Below, in pieces: positions 11,421 through 22,794 of a stretch of DNA of 64,000 nucleotides. The position numbers were made by a program, and so were the translations under genes. A model generated the notes under the pieces. That model was given only the letters and a program-made list of their open reading frames with translations. It searched no databases and was not told the DNA's origin. Each line of letters starts with the position of its first letter. Position 1 is the first letter of the stretch. This stretch comes from [Phialemoniopsis] sp. UDSM-2020. Its lineage: Eukaryota; Ascomycota; Sordariomycetes; Thyridiales; Thyridiaceae. The stretch lies in NCBI GenBank assembly GCA_018873225.1, contig JAEILZ010000002.1:1426001-1490000 (forward strand). The letters run 5' to 3'.

Positions 11421-14400
11421 TCATTGCCCCGTATTAAAGAGACCCGCTACTCCTTCCAGATCAGGACTCTGCCGGGGGTCCGTGGGCCGACCACCAGCCT
11501 CCCCTGGCCCGAATGCCGCCGTGCCACCAGACGTGTGGCCCGGAGCCATCATGAATGCCTGAGCCATCTTGCTACGTGAGGTCTTCTTCACCGACCGTCC
11601 AGACTCGCCCTTGAAGCCGTTTGTCTTGTTTAGCCTCCCTTGTTCCGAGATGCTGACACCCTTCAGATCCTTGAGCAGATCAAGCACTATAGCACGTTGC
11701 TGACGAGTGTGCAGTCCTGGTCGGCAGACGTAGTCGATTGTCTGGTGGACGGCGTCGGGCTTGATGGTGGGCAGGGAGAGCAAGACATTGGCCGGTGTAG
11801 CGGACAAGGGCGAATAGTAGAGCAGGATGAACGCGATCAGAGATCCAAGCTCCTTCTGCAGGTCGACAAAATACGGCTCGTGAAGCGATTCGATACAAGC
11901 CTTGAGGACATCGGATGAGATGAATTCGCGGATGGCATTCGCCGTCTCCGCGGGGATGGAGAAGCCATCCATCGGCTCGAGTGCTCGCGACCCGCCCGGG
12001 CCTGGTGCCGGTTGGCTCGAGGACAGGTTTCCTGCCTGCGCCGGACCGCCAGTGAACTCGGGGACAATGGACCGAAATACACGTAGAACGACGCCGCAGC
12101 ACCTCCCATCGTGCATGCTGATAGCATGCATGAGAAACACCAAGAGCGGTTCGACAATCGACGATTGCATCAAACAAAATTTTCTAAGCGACGGCTGTCT
12201 GGCCTGAGCAGTCGATGACGAGTCGACCGAAGGGTCTAGACGAAATGTTAGCAGTCGACATGGCGGTGACCCAGAGGGCCGAAGGGAGGGAGGGCAGAAG
12301 GTCTCACTTGTCCTTGCAGGGTCCAAAAAGTCCGCCACCATGACAACGGCCGTATACGTGAGCTGACGTAGGATGCTCTCTGCTTTCATTTCCTCTGTCA
12401 GAGCCTCTCCGTCTGACTTGACCCCCTGTTGTTGATCGAGTTTGTCCCATTCAGACTTGATCTTCGTGTCCATCTGCTGGAAGCAGGTCGCAAGTAGTGG
12501 CGGTAAGAAGTGGTCTCGGAGAGCCACAGGACAGTGGTCGACAAGGTACCGGACTAGGTTGAGAAGGTTGATGATTTGGTGGGCCGATAGACAAGACGAG
12601 TCCGCAAACAAGGCATGTGCCAAAGGGCCCGGCAGCTCGTCAAATCCGTAAAATTGGACGTCGAGTCGGCTCATGCAGTAAAGCACAGCATAACACGTCT
12701 CGCGCACAAACCTAACAGTGCCGCGTATTGTAGACGCCAAACCCTCGAGAGTTCCCTTTTTATCCAGGACACGGGCGTAGAATTCGTCCTTGCTTCCCTC
12801 GGAAATACCGGCTTGCCAGAAACGATCTGTCAAGACCTGGCCAACGATGGAGTGCATGTCTGCCGGCAAAAACGTCCAATTATTGGGATTGTGAGTAGCA
12901 TGGGCATGGCTTTACTAAGGTGTAAGCGAGGGTTTTCCTCTCCAGCTGCGTGGTTTGTATCTTACCTAAGAAATTGCAGTAGTTGCGGCAGGATGTCCGC
13001 AAACGCATCTCGCCAAAGTTCACAGGACGCAAGGTAAGGTGGAGAGTTCTTTTCAAGCTTCTCGACAGAGTACGTGAGAAACGACTTTGTTGCTCGGAGA
13101 GGCAGCAGCTGTGCCGGAAGAGCAGACAGTAGTCAGCATACAAGATGGGTAGCGTCGGCAAGATGATGAGACTTACAGTTTGTCGCTCCTCGAGCTCACT
13201 CTGAAGGGCTAGTCCGTCGGCGTCAAGATCAACCAAACCCCAGTCGGCAACCTCGTTGATCCTTTTACGGGCCAGATAGGACTGTGCCCTATCCAGAGCC
13301 ATCAGCTCACAGAACCCCCCGTAGGATGACAGCTCACGCTTGAACTGGTCATTCTTCCACTGAGCCACGACCGGGTCGACAAAGGAGTGCAGCCGCTGAA
13401 GACGAGTGCCCTCGTCCATACGGCTGGCTCTGTGGATGATGATAAACAGGAAGCTTTGGTAGGCGATTTTTCTCTTGCTGTCCAGGGTCCCCGAAGCAAT
13501 CATCTCGCTGACCTTGGCCTCCAGCTGGTCATAGACGTCAAGGAGGTGATCGGGCATCTTTGACGCTAGGCGCTGCAGCTCCACCATACTTTCCGACTGG
13601 AGATCTTTGATAGCATCATTGAAGAGCTTGTGTTCAGGCTGCGGAGCAGGCCAGGTCAGTAGGATGTGCTCGAGAACCTTGAGCATGAAGCCGGCGTTCC
13701 GGTCCAGCGCTGTCGTAGAGAATGCGACCAGAAGTTGTAGGATCCTTTTCCTGATAGCAGGATCCTCTACCTGCATGTCGAGCAGCCGCTTGCACCACGT
13801 CTCAAAGTCAGCCTCCATCTTGGCTTTTTGCTCGTTGTCCGGTCCGGCTTCACGATTCATGGATGCCTTCCAGCGTGCATAACCTTTAAGTGCTGCCTCG
13901 ATGACCGTGAACTGCGCATCGACACGTAGAACGGGCATGGCATTCTTATTATACCGCGCCACAGCGAGTGGAGGCTCGCCATCGTAGAGATGCCGAAGCA
14001 CGTCATCAGCCTGGCCGAGTATATGCCGCGTTGCTTCAACAAGCTTCAATTGAACGACGCTTTCGATGACTTGAGAACTATATCGGCGATAGTTACCAAG
14101 GAAAGCATGACGCTCCGGTATCGTGTCAGTGTCCTCGAATAGGAGAAGGTATGTGGGATCCTGAGTGTCCTCGGGGAGGCTCTCGTATCGAATCAGTCTC
14201 GAACTACACACTTCTAGCAAGGGGCCTATCAAGGGGGTATCGGCGATGGACGCCCCCAAGGCTCGATTGCTGAGGAGCCGCGTCCAGGTGACCAGAACGG
14301 GTATCGAAACAACCAGGCTCTGGCATTGCACCACCCTCAAAAGAAGTTGCAGAAACCTTGGAAGGTCCAAGTGGGCGGGTAGGCTGGAGAACTTTCGCTC

Positions 14401-15640
14401 CAGGTAGTTCCCCAAGCAAGACATCATCTAGAGCAACGTTAGCGATGCAAGGACAGCGGAGCGAGCAACGTCGAGATCGGGCATACCTCGGAAAATTTCT
14501 TGGCAAATAGATATTTATCGTCGTCAATGTCTTCAGCATCGACGCTGGACCATTCGAATAACCTCTCACAAAGGCTGACGAACTCGGGATCATACATGGG
14601 CACGACGAGATCGGTGAACTCCTCGTCCGTGAAATTGCTACGTGAGTACAGCGCATGGAGGGCCTCTAGCGATGCCTAGTCGCAGTCAGCGATGAACATT
14701 GGTGATATGCGATGCAGAGCGAGATGTGCGAGAGTACGAGCTCGGTACTCACCTTCTGGACCGCAACATGCGGTGCCGCCAACGCGCGACACATGAGCGG
14801 CACGCAACTGGAGGCGACCACAGCCTTCGGGATGGCCCAAGGCATGAGGGAGTAAATCACGGACAATGACTTTAGGGCGCATGCCCGAATGTCGTCATTG
14901 TTCTGCACATCGCCGTCGAGGCACTCGCCGAGCAGACCCGAAACACGGTTAAGCCAGCCATCGTCGTCGAACCGCACATTCGGGCCGAGCTGGCGGTTCG
15001 GGAAAGCCTCGCTGAGGACGGCGACTGGCGTGAAGATGTCGACGCAAGCCTTGCTCAGGACGCCTTCTCGGAGAGCGACGACGGCGTCGTCGCCCGTGAA
15101 GACCTCGTCTGACAGCATCTCCAGGATGTAGAGTACGAGCTCCTTGTGCACGAGCGAGCCCTGCACCTGCCAGAGCTGCATCAGCAGCTTGTCCATATCC
15201 ATCCACTCGGCTGCCCAGCAACGCTTGGCCACCTCGACCCATAACAAGGCAACCTTGGTCCTGAGGAACTGAGGGTCGTCTTTCGACACAGTCTCGGCGA
15301 GCTGCAGCACCCATCTGCGCAAGAAGCCCACCTGATCTTCGGAGTATCCTGCCCATTTGTGCTTTATCGCATCCTCCAGGAGGGAGAGTCCATAGTGTCG
15401 TATGATGGGCGAGTTGGTGGAGGCGGAGGCAAGGTCGAAGCCGATAGAGGGAGCTTGACTCGTGGTTTTGACCTCCTCGAGGAAGATTTGGGCGTCTTTG
15501 CGAGCTTGGTTCGTGGATTGCGGGTTATATATCAATTCTAAAGCTTCGTAAATCCTTGCAGTAGTCGCAGAATCGTCCACATTGTTGGAAGACGGGCCAG
15601 CGAAGGCGTGACCGCCGCCGTTGGACGCCAATGCTGCCAT
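11421..15640 (-). CDS. MSN5: karyopherin Msn5 / exportin-5
   Basis: Importin-beta superfamily exportin. In yeast Msn5 exports phosphorylated regulators and also imports some cargo; the animal orthologue is exportin-5. Six exons: 15640-14753, 14675-14487, 14427-13177, 13108-12966, 12909-12308, 12235-11421. Introns are 56-77 bp with GTGAGT, GTATGC, GTAAGT, GTAAGA and GTGAGA donors; total 1,295 residues (yeast Msn5 is about 1,220). Diagnostic text: YEALELIYNPQSTNQARKDA and SPIIRHYGLSLLEDAIKHKW in the N-terminal HEAT region, NNWTFLPADMHSIVGQVLT and DRFWQAGIS in the C-terminal half. The whole chain reads as helical repeats. The basic, Gly/Pro-rich last 70 residues look disordered. The exon 5 acceptor (TAAAG) is the weakest junction but is forced by frame. 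Confidence 0.93.
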
Positions 15641-16011
15641 CTACAAAGATTCCCCCAGCGTCCCGTGCGGTTCGGGCAATGTTGAAAGGGGTGATGGACG
15701 GACGGCTCCGTCCGCCTGCGTGCAATCGTCGCTGCCAGACAGTGATTCGATCGTGGTGAGTCACTACCGCGCCATTCGAGTTGTCAAAGGCAGTGTGGCA
15801 AGCTTGGTGGTGGGTGATCCTGTGGAATATGGACTGACGGGATCCTTGTTGGAAAACCGAGGGGCGGTGGGGAGGGTTTCGTTGTGACAGTCAGTGGCTC
15901 GTCTCTTTGTCTCTGCCTCGACCATGCCCAAGTCGCAGTTCCTGCGCGTCTGTTGTCGAGCTACGGAAGCATCTCAAGCGGATGGGGCTTTTATTTGTGT
16001 GCGTGTGCGTG

Positions 16012-16042
<31 letters not shown>

Positions 16043-16477
16043 CTGGCTGTCAGGTCCGACCGATCTGGTCTGCTGTCCGTGGTTTACTCTATTCAGGCAC
16101 GCGCCTCCATCTTTTGGGCGCGCGGTCCAAGAAAGTTCCATGGGTAGCAGAGACCCATGCCATGCCATGGGCGGTCCATTAGTGGGCGGGCGAACTCCAG
16201 TCTAATTAGCGGGGCATTGACAGTCTCGATAGCTTAAGTAAAGTAGATACAGTAACCTTAGGAAGCATCACGATGAACCACCTACCTACGAAGTACGTAG
16301 TTACTGAAAAAAAACTCAGTTTAATTGCCATGTTTTCAAACAATGGATCTGACATGTATGCATCTGGCGAGGTTATTGCTGTGAGAGAACAATAAGAGCA
16401 CCTGCTATGCTAGGTAGAAGAAGAAAAAAGGATGCGATGAATATATCCCACACAGGGCTCTCTCGCTACTATGCATT
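15641..16477. promoter_or_regulatory. MSN5 promoter and ATG9 3' region
   Basis: About 840 bp between two minus-strand genes. It has a CT/GT-rich half with the dinucleotide run at 16014-16042, then at 16230-16305 several AAAGTA and CCTACCTACGAAGTACGTAG words of the recurring motif. No coding frame is credible: frames across the GT run give Cys/Val repeats. Confidence 0.55.
16014..16042. repeat. (TG)n dinucleotide microsatellite
   Basis: About 14 TG units, preceded by a degenerate GTGCGTGTGCGTGCC stretch. Lies about 375 bp upstream of the MSN5 start codon. Confidence 0.95.
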
Positions 16478-19349
16478 CTACCGAACACCGCCATGCCTAT
16501 GATTCATATGCGCCTGCTGAAACTGATACATGAGGCCGAGAACGCCAACCTCCGTGTTCTCTCCCTTGACTTCACTGTTCTCACGGGACAGCGTTTTGGT
16601 GGGCGATGTCTGCCATGTCGACTCGTCCAACTCTCCACCACCCTCAAGCATATCCGGCCCAGCATTGCGACGCAGGCCCCCTATGTTCTCAGGTCCGTCT
16701 TCGATAGATTCCTCAATGATGCTCCTATCCGCATGATAGCCTGCGCGCTTTGGGCGCTGCCGGTGAGCACTCTTTGACCCAAATGCCGAAGCTGATGGTT
16801 GGTGGTGTGGATCTAATAGGATCGATGCCACCGGCGACTGCTGTGTCCCGGCCGGCCCAAATCGCGGAGTCCGGGCATTTTGGGATGCAGGCGCCCGGCC
16901 CCGCCCCATCCGCGAGTGGTGTAGCTCTGCTGCCAAAGTGGGGGAGCCGAGACCCGGGAAGGAGGGCGGCGGGTTGAACTGGTGTCTCGTCCCCGGTGGC
17001 AAGTGACCGGGTATGCCGGTTTTCGGGTTGATGACATAATTATCGAGAAATCCGTAGTATGATGCCGCCATCTTGCCGTGTTTGGTCGAGTAGTATTCTT
17101 CGCGAACGTCGATTCCCGCTGCAGCCTGGGTTTTTTGACCCATGCCCTTCTCGAAGTCGAAGACGGCAAAGGAGCAAACATAGCCCAGGCCATCCACGTG
17201 GATCGTGAATTCCCGGAAGAAGTCGACAATCTGATCAGTCGAGTTGGGCAGGGTTGTGAAGAGGATCAAAGGCGTGATCAGAATGCTCAGAATCTCCTCG
17301 AGAAAGATGACGAGCTTGATCTTGTAGAGCTCGGAGAAGTCCTTTTTCACGTCAAAGCTGTGAAGCCGCCCCTGCCAATGGTCGGGCTGGAAGTGTGTGT
17401 ACTCGATCACATTTCGTAGCGCATATTCCGGGTCGAACACGCTGTTGTCGTCGGTGATGCTGCCCCTCGCAGCAGCCCAGATTCCTCCAAAGATGCCGAG
17501 GTAGAACAATACAGTCCGATCCTTGGTGATTTCGAAGATGAAGAAGTTGTCTGGGTCAAACACGGAGCCAATGGCCAGAACAGCCACGATGGCACCCGCA
17601 ATGAAGGCAATCGTTTTAGCCACCTGCTCGGTCTTGACCTTGGGGAACTGGTCAATATAGCGTGTCGCAAACGGGTAAGACATGTTTAGTCTTTCCCTGA
17701 AAAGGTGCTGGAGCTCGTTGAACTCTCGGAATTTCCACTCGGCAAGTGGTGTATAGCTGCGGGCTGACAGGGCCGAGGGGTTCTTTTGGTATTCCTGCCA
17801 TTGCTGTTAGTATCTGAATTACAGAGAGAGGCCCAAGGAATACCTGTCTCTCCATACATTGTAATAGGTCAGAAAATAGACGATGATGAGGTAACAAGCC
17901 AAGAACGGTGCAAGAATCAGATTCATAAGCCCTGCGAATTTGAACCTCGCCTTGAGCTTCTGGCTGAGCTGTCCACGGCGACCCGACTTGAGGAATTCCG
18001 GGTTGACCTGACCCCGCTCATCAAATACAAAATCCAAGACGCCAAACATGAGTGTCCATTCCAATGTGCGGGTGAGCAACTGCTTGTTGCGCAAGAAGGG
18101 AAGAGGAATGCTGAGATCGAGGATATCCTTGTTGAACAAAGCGATCAGGTAGTTCTCGCGCCTCATAAGCCTGTTGGCAATATCGTGAGCGTCGAGCCTC
18201 TCCTTGGACTGGCTGCCGATCCATTCTCGCTGCAATCGCGTCATGTTGCTTGCCGTCTTGGGGTTTGCATCCCGCAATGCCATAACGCGGACGACAACAT
18301 CCTGCCAGGAGACTGTCTGCATATCATGCTCGGGGATGTTGAGGAGGTAAACGTAGAAGTCTCGAAGATTCAATAGTCGCCGGATGTCGAGTAGATTTTG
18401 GATGGACTTCCAGATGAAGTAAAAAGCAAACACCCAAAGACCCAGATTCCACATGGTCGACATCCTACTCATGCACTGCGGCACCAGAACCTGGTCCATC
18501 CTGGTGCTGCCACGAAAGCGCGTGTAGTCGACACACTGGGTGAGGAAGGTGAGGAACACGGCAACGAATGTGACGTTCCTAGTAGCTGTTAGTCAGTACA
18601 TGATGGCACGTGTTGGTAGGTGGGAAGAGAAGCCCGACGGGGAAGGCTTACACCAAATGGAGGGCCCGTTCCATCAAGATACACCAGATGCCACAACCAA
18701 GATAATAGTCGTATACGTCTTTGATGAAGTTATCGAGGTTTGAGACATTAACCCATCGCCACATGGCCTTCTCCCTTGGACTCCCAGACACGAACCGCGA
18801 CATCAAAGAAGATGGCTGCCTTCCCTCTCCCGGGAGTCGCGAGGTGGGAGCCATTTCATCTTGGTGTAGACGCTGTTGAACCTGAGTGGTCTCCCATTGT
18901 GCGCGTGCCCTGCGTGTCGAAGGGCCGGGGAGAGGCTCCATTCTCGGCGATCGGGGCGGCCCTTCTCGGCTGTGGTCATATTGGTGCGTCTGGGAGCGTG
19001 TCTGGGCCACGTGAGGTTCGACGAGGAGTGACCCGGGAACATCGTTATCTGCGTCATCATCCCCGCCGCCCAGCCACTTTGCACCAGCCCGGCGCTCGTC
19101 CCGAACGGTGGGAGCTCGACCGTGTCCCATCGTTACACTTTCGTTGACAGTGATTTGACTGCCATCTAGCCCCAGGCCCTGAGTGTGATCCAAGTCGTTA
19201 TCATGAAAATGGTGGTTGAGATTCTCCTCGTCCAGGGCAAGGCCTGCTCGCTCTTCTGCGTCAAGGGGATCGTCACGGGCTCTTAGGTCTTCGTAGAAGG
19301 ACCTGCCACGTCCCGAGGATGCGAAGCGTGAAAACATGTTGGAAGCCAT
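16478..19349 (-). CDS. ATG9: autophagy scramblase Atg9
   Basis: Multispanning phospholipid scramblase of Atg9 vesicles that seeds the phagophore with Atg2-Atg18. Three exons: 19349-18652, 18578-17858, 17794-16478; introns of 73 and 63 bp (GTAAGC; GTATGG with a TACTAAC branch); 911 residues. Residues 1-210 are acidic/Arg-rich and disordered (MASNMFSRFASSGRGRSFYE). Hydrophobic segments lie at about 218-252, 277-295, 446-472, 533-551 and 567-583. The family core is clear: RRENYLIALFNKDILDL, EYQKNPSALSARSYTPLAEW, KFREFNELQHLF, MSYPFATRYIDQFPK, FREFTIHVDGLGYVCSFAVF. The C-tail from about 740 is low complexity. The end of exon 2 has a second possible donor (GACAG/GTATTC), but only AAT/GTATGG keeps the EYQKNP frame. 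Divergent from COG6. Confidence 0.96.
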
Positions 19350-19966
19350 ACCGGCCGATTAGCGCAAAGACTTGTAGTAGAAGACGGAGCGGTTCGCGGG
19401 GGGGAAGCGCAAGCAGGAAGCGCAGTTCGTCAGGTCTCGGGCATCGCCGAGGCTTTGGGTCTTGCGGAAGCCGAGTCACATCGAAAGTTGCGAAATTGCC
19501 AAAGGGCAACGGAGTCGAGCTGTGATTAAAGTAGGATAGGGCGAAGTCATCAGAAGTTATCAGGTGTACAAGACATTTGTTGTGATCAGGTGCCTGCCTG
19601 GTCAAGGCCCCTAATAAGTAGCTAATGAGAGCAGGTGCACATGCCAAAGCAAAGTAAAGTAAAGTAGCTGATGACACAATCGGTGCAACCAGGAGGGGAC
19701 AGACAAACGCGCACGCGCTACGCTACGCTATTTTACTTTACCGTACAGGGGTGGTAGTTAGTGCCTAGGTGGAGAACATGTACTTGGTGGGTGAACCTGA
19801 AAGTACCTAGGTATCCTATCCCCTTCTGTGTCAAGTACTTTAGGTACCTCTATTTACATCAAATGCCTTCCGGCCACATCGACCAGCCAATATTACAGCT
19901 CTGGTGGGGTCGACCAAAGTACTTTTACTCCCTACTTAGACAGCTCCGGGCAGTCACTTCACCGAG
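19350..19966. promoter_or_regulatory. bidirectional promoter ATG9 / COG6
   Basis: 617 bp separate the start codons of two divergent membrane-traffic genes. It carries the densest set of the recurring short motif in the window: AAAGTAAAGTAAAGTAG (about 19653-19669), CTATTTTACTTTACCGTAC (19727-19745), AAAGTACCTAGGTATCC (19799-19815) and AAGTACTTTAGGTACC (19833-19848). No coding frame is supported. That the motif is a transcription-factor site is inference. Confidence 0.6.
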
Positions 19967-22170
19967 ATGACTGCAACAGTCCCGGAATCATCGTTGTCGG
20001 GGCGGTCCCCGGTCCATTCAGTACAGGCAATGGGCTCAGGACACCAGGCCCCTCCTGTCTCTGGTGCCTCTCCAGCTCCGAAAGCCTTGCACCCGCTTTC
20101 CTCCAAAGTGAGCGCTGTGCTATCGACCTCGTACGCCGACGCCGAGTTTCGGGATGGCCTCAACTTGTTGGACGAGCGCAGCATTCAAAACAATGGAGAG
20201 ACACGCCGTCGCCTTCGTCTCGACCTGCAAAAGGAGGTCATCGAATGCAATGGTGACATTATACACGAGTTTGGCCGTGTCTCTGATGTCAGTAACTCCC
20301 CCCCGCCCGTCCCACGCCTTGATGTGATGCAGCCCCTGATACGTGGCCGTAGCAACTGCAAAGAATAGGCTTGACCATTGACAGCCTCAACAAGGTCTAC
20401 AGTGAGATGAAAACAAAAATAGACCTGGCTCACACCTCGACATCTTCTGTCTTGGTGGAAGCCTCATCCCTGATGCTGCAACGGCGACAGGCCGAGGCAA
20501 AGCAACAACTATTCAAATCCTTGCAGACACAATTCGTGCTATCTGAAAATGAAGTGGCATTCCTGACCATGTCAACGGAGCCCGTGGACGACCGGTTCTT
20601 CACAGCTCTGAGCAAGGCCAAGCAGATTGTCAAGGACTGCGAGATCCTGTTAGGTTTTGAGGACCAGACCTTGGGCCACGATATCATGGAGAAGACGTCC
20701 AAGACACTTGACCAGGCCTTTCAAAAGCTATACAAATGGATTCAGCGCGAATTCCGCGCCTTGAACCTGGAGAATCCCCAGTTTGGCGCGCGTATCAGAG
20801 GCGCACTCCGTGTGCTCGCAGAGAGGCCGACCCTGTTCCACAACTGCTTGGACTTTTTCGCCGAAGCACGAGAACAGCTCCTCTCGGATTCCTTCTTTGT
20901 CGCTTTGACCGGCTCGACTCCTTCGGGCACGGAGGAGCCGTCGGTCAAGCCTATTGAACTCGCGGCCCACGATCCGCTTCGCTATGTTGGAGACATGCTC
21001 GCCTGGACTCACTCGGCTGCAGTAAGCGAGAGAGAGGCTTTGGAGGTGCTTTTCGTGTCGGAGGGAGACGAAATTGCCAAGGGGATGCAAGCCGGCCGGG
21101 ACCACGAAATATGGCGCCTCGTGGAAAGTCAAGAAGTGGATGCGCCGGCCTTCGATGCTGTCAAGGCCCTGAACGACCTCGTCGACAGGAACGTGTCGGG
21201 CGTGGCACGAATCTTGCGACAACGCGTGGAGCAAGTCATACAGACTAACGAAGATACCATCCTGGCGTACAAACTCGCAAATCTTCTCAATTTCTATCGA
21301 GTCATGTTCAAGAAGCTGCTCGGAGACCAGTCCGTCCTGATAGAGTCCCTCGCGGGACTGGAATCCGAGGCTCTGCGCCAGTTCCGCGCTCTAACGAGGG
21401 ATTACATTGCGGCTTTGCAGGGCGAGTTCCAGCACGCACCGGCCGACCTAGGATCGCCTGATTTCCTGCAAGAGGCTCTCGAACAGCTCCACGCTATACT
21501 AAAGACGTACGACACGTCGCTTACCTCTTCTGCAAGCCGCGAGGCGGACTTCCTCCCCATACTTGGGGAGGCCCTTGATCCATTCATCCAAGGCTGTCAT
21601 GACATGGCCAAGGACATCGGTTCACCTGGCACCTCGATCTTCCTGATCAACTGCCTCCTCGCCGCCAAGGCGGTGCTGCTCCCTTTCGACTTCACCGAGA
21701 GCAGGGTCAAGTCGCTGCAGGAGACTATCGATCTGGAGTCGGAGACACTTGCCAAAAGTCAATACCGCTTTTTCCGCGAGGACTCGGGCCTAGACACCAT
21801 CCTGAGCCAGGTCAGTGGCATCACGACGACATCAAAGGAGGATTTGTCGAGACTAGGGACTACCGAGGCACTCGCCCCAGAGACGATGGCAAAAGCAGGG
21901 CAAAGCCTAGACGACTTCCTGCCTTCGGCACTGATGGATGCCCTGGAGAAAGTCAAGCAGCTGCAGGACTCCAGCCTGGCTCGAAGGATAACCGAGGATG
22001 CAGCGGAGCGGTTCTGCGAGGACTTTGAACACTTGGAAGAGGTCCTCGTCGCGGCAGACCAGCTCAAGGAAGAGGATGCTGCCAGGTCGGGGTTGGAAGA
22101 CGAACAGCCCATGATGTGGAGATCTCTGTTTCCCAGGACCAGTGGAGAGATTAGAGTGCTGTTGTCGTAG
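19967..22170 (+). CDS. COG6: conserved oligomeric Golgi complex subunit 6
   Basis: Lobe B subunit of the COG tethering complex, which returns glycosylation enzymes in retrograde intra-Golgi vesicles. Two exons, 19967-20291 and 20369-22170, with a 77 bp intron (GTAACT donor, GAATAG acceptor, codon split 1+2); 708 residues, the usual length. N-terminus [19 protein letters not shown] is disordered. From about 65 the conserved helical region starts ([20 protein letters not shown]), followed after the intron by [57 protein letters not shown] and [14 protein letters not shown], all typical Cog6. The donor at 20292 is forced because the nearer GTCAGT would leave a stop. Confidence 0.95.
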
Positions 22171-22794
22171 TCATGGAGTATGTAGCTAGTAGTACTTATC
22201 TACTTTAGACCACAACAGCAATTACAATATCTTCAGTCGCCCAAGCAGCCTAGGCTAGGCGTGTTTCAGGGTTTCCCTCTCTTCTACGGGCTTGCTTGGG
22301 GGTGCGGCAAACCTTGAAGTCATCCATCCACCCCGCCAATTAGTACTTGTAGGTGAGACCGGTGGCACGACCCCCACCACCCAAGTTGGAATCGGCGGGC
22401 GGCGCCTGACGGTTGGATCCACGGGTGCCATACGTCACTGCCGCCGTAGCCAAAACTCAGCCCGGCTTGACCTTTTGGGTGCCGATTGAAGCAAGTTGAG
22501 CCACAGTAAAAAAGAATCTCCACGACGCGAATTACTAAAATACTTGCTGACTTGCAGGCCTGGCGCACTACAAAATACACATACATACTGGGTTCTCCTC
22601 CTTCTCCTCCACCACCACCTCCGATCATATTGTTTGTCACGATCCGAGCTCCGAAGTCTTTGCTTGTGGCTCCCACCCGGCCTCGAGAACACATCCCCCC
22701 CCCCCCCCCCCCCCCCTCCACCCTCGACCTGCCACCGGCAATCCTATCCAAGGACCATTCCTCTCGCGGGCTTTGCAATGTGCCGCAAGGCAGC
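22171..22794. promoter_or_regulatory. COG6 3' end and SAP1 promoter/leader
   Basis: 624 bp between tandem plus-strand genes. The first 80 bp hold AGTAGTACTTATCTACTTTAG, a copy of the recurring motif. The second half is strongly pyrimidine-rich (CTCCTCCTTCTCCTCCACCACC) with a 22 C run at 22695-22716, as expected for a fungal leader. An ATG at 22552 is in frame with the SAP1 start but would add 81 low-complexity residues including two poly-Pro runs, so I treat it as untranslated. Confidence 0.55.
22695..22716. repeat. poly-C homopolymer in SAP1 leader
   Basis: 22 consecutive C, followed by TCCACCCTCGACC, about 80 bp before the chosen SAP1 start codon. Homopolymers of this length are prone to length error in assemblies. 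Confidence 0.95.

Noticed and set aside
19273..19677. Minus-strand frame of 134 codons overlapping the ATG9 start
   Set aside because: It is in another frame than ATG9 exon 1 and runs through the divergent promoter. A shadow frame.
22552..22794. 81-codon N-terminal extension of SAP1
   Set aside because: Poly-Pro from a poly-C tract and pyrimidine repeats, unlike Sap1 relatives, which begin close to the VDLQxVYDESY stretch.
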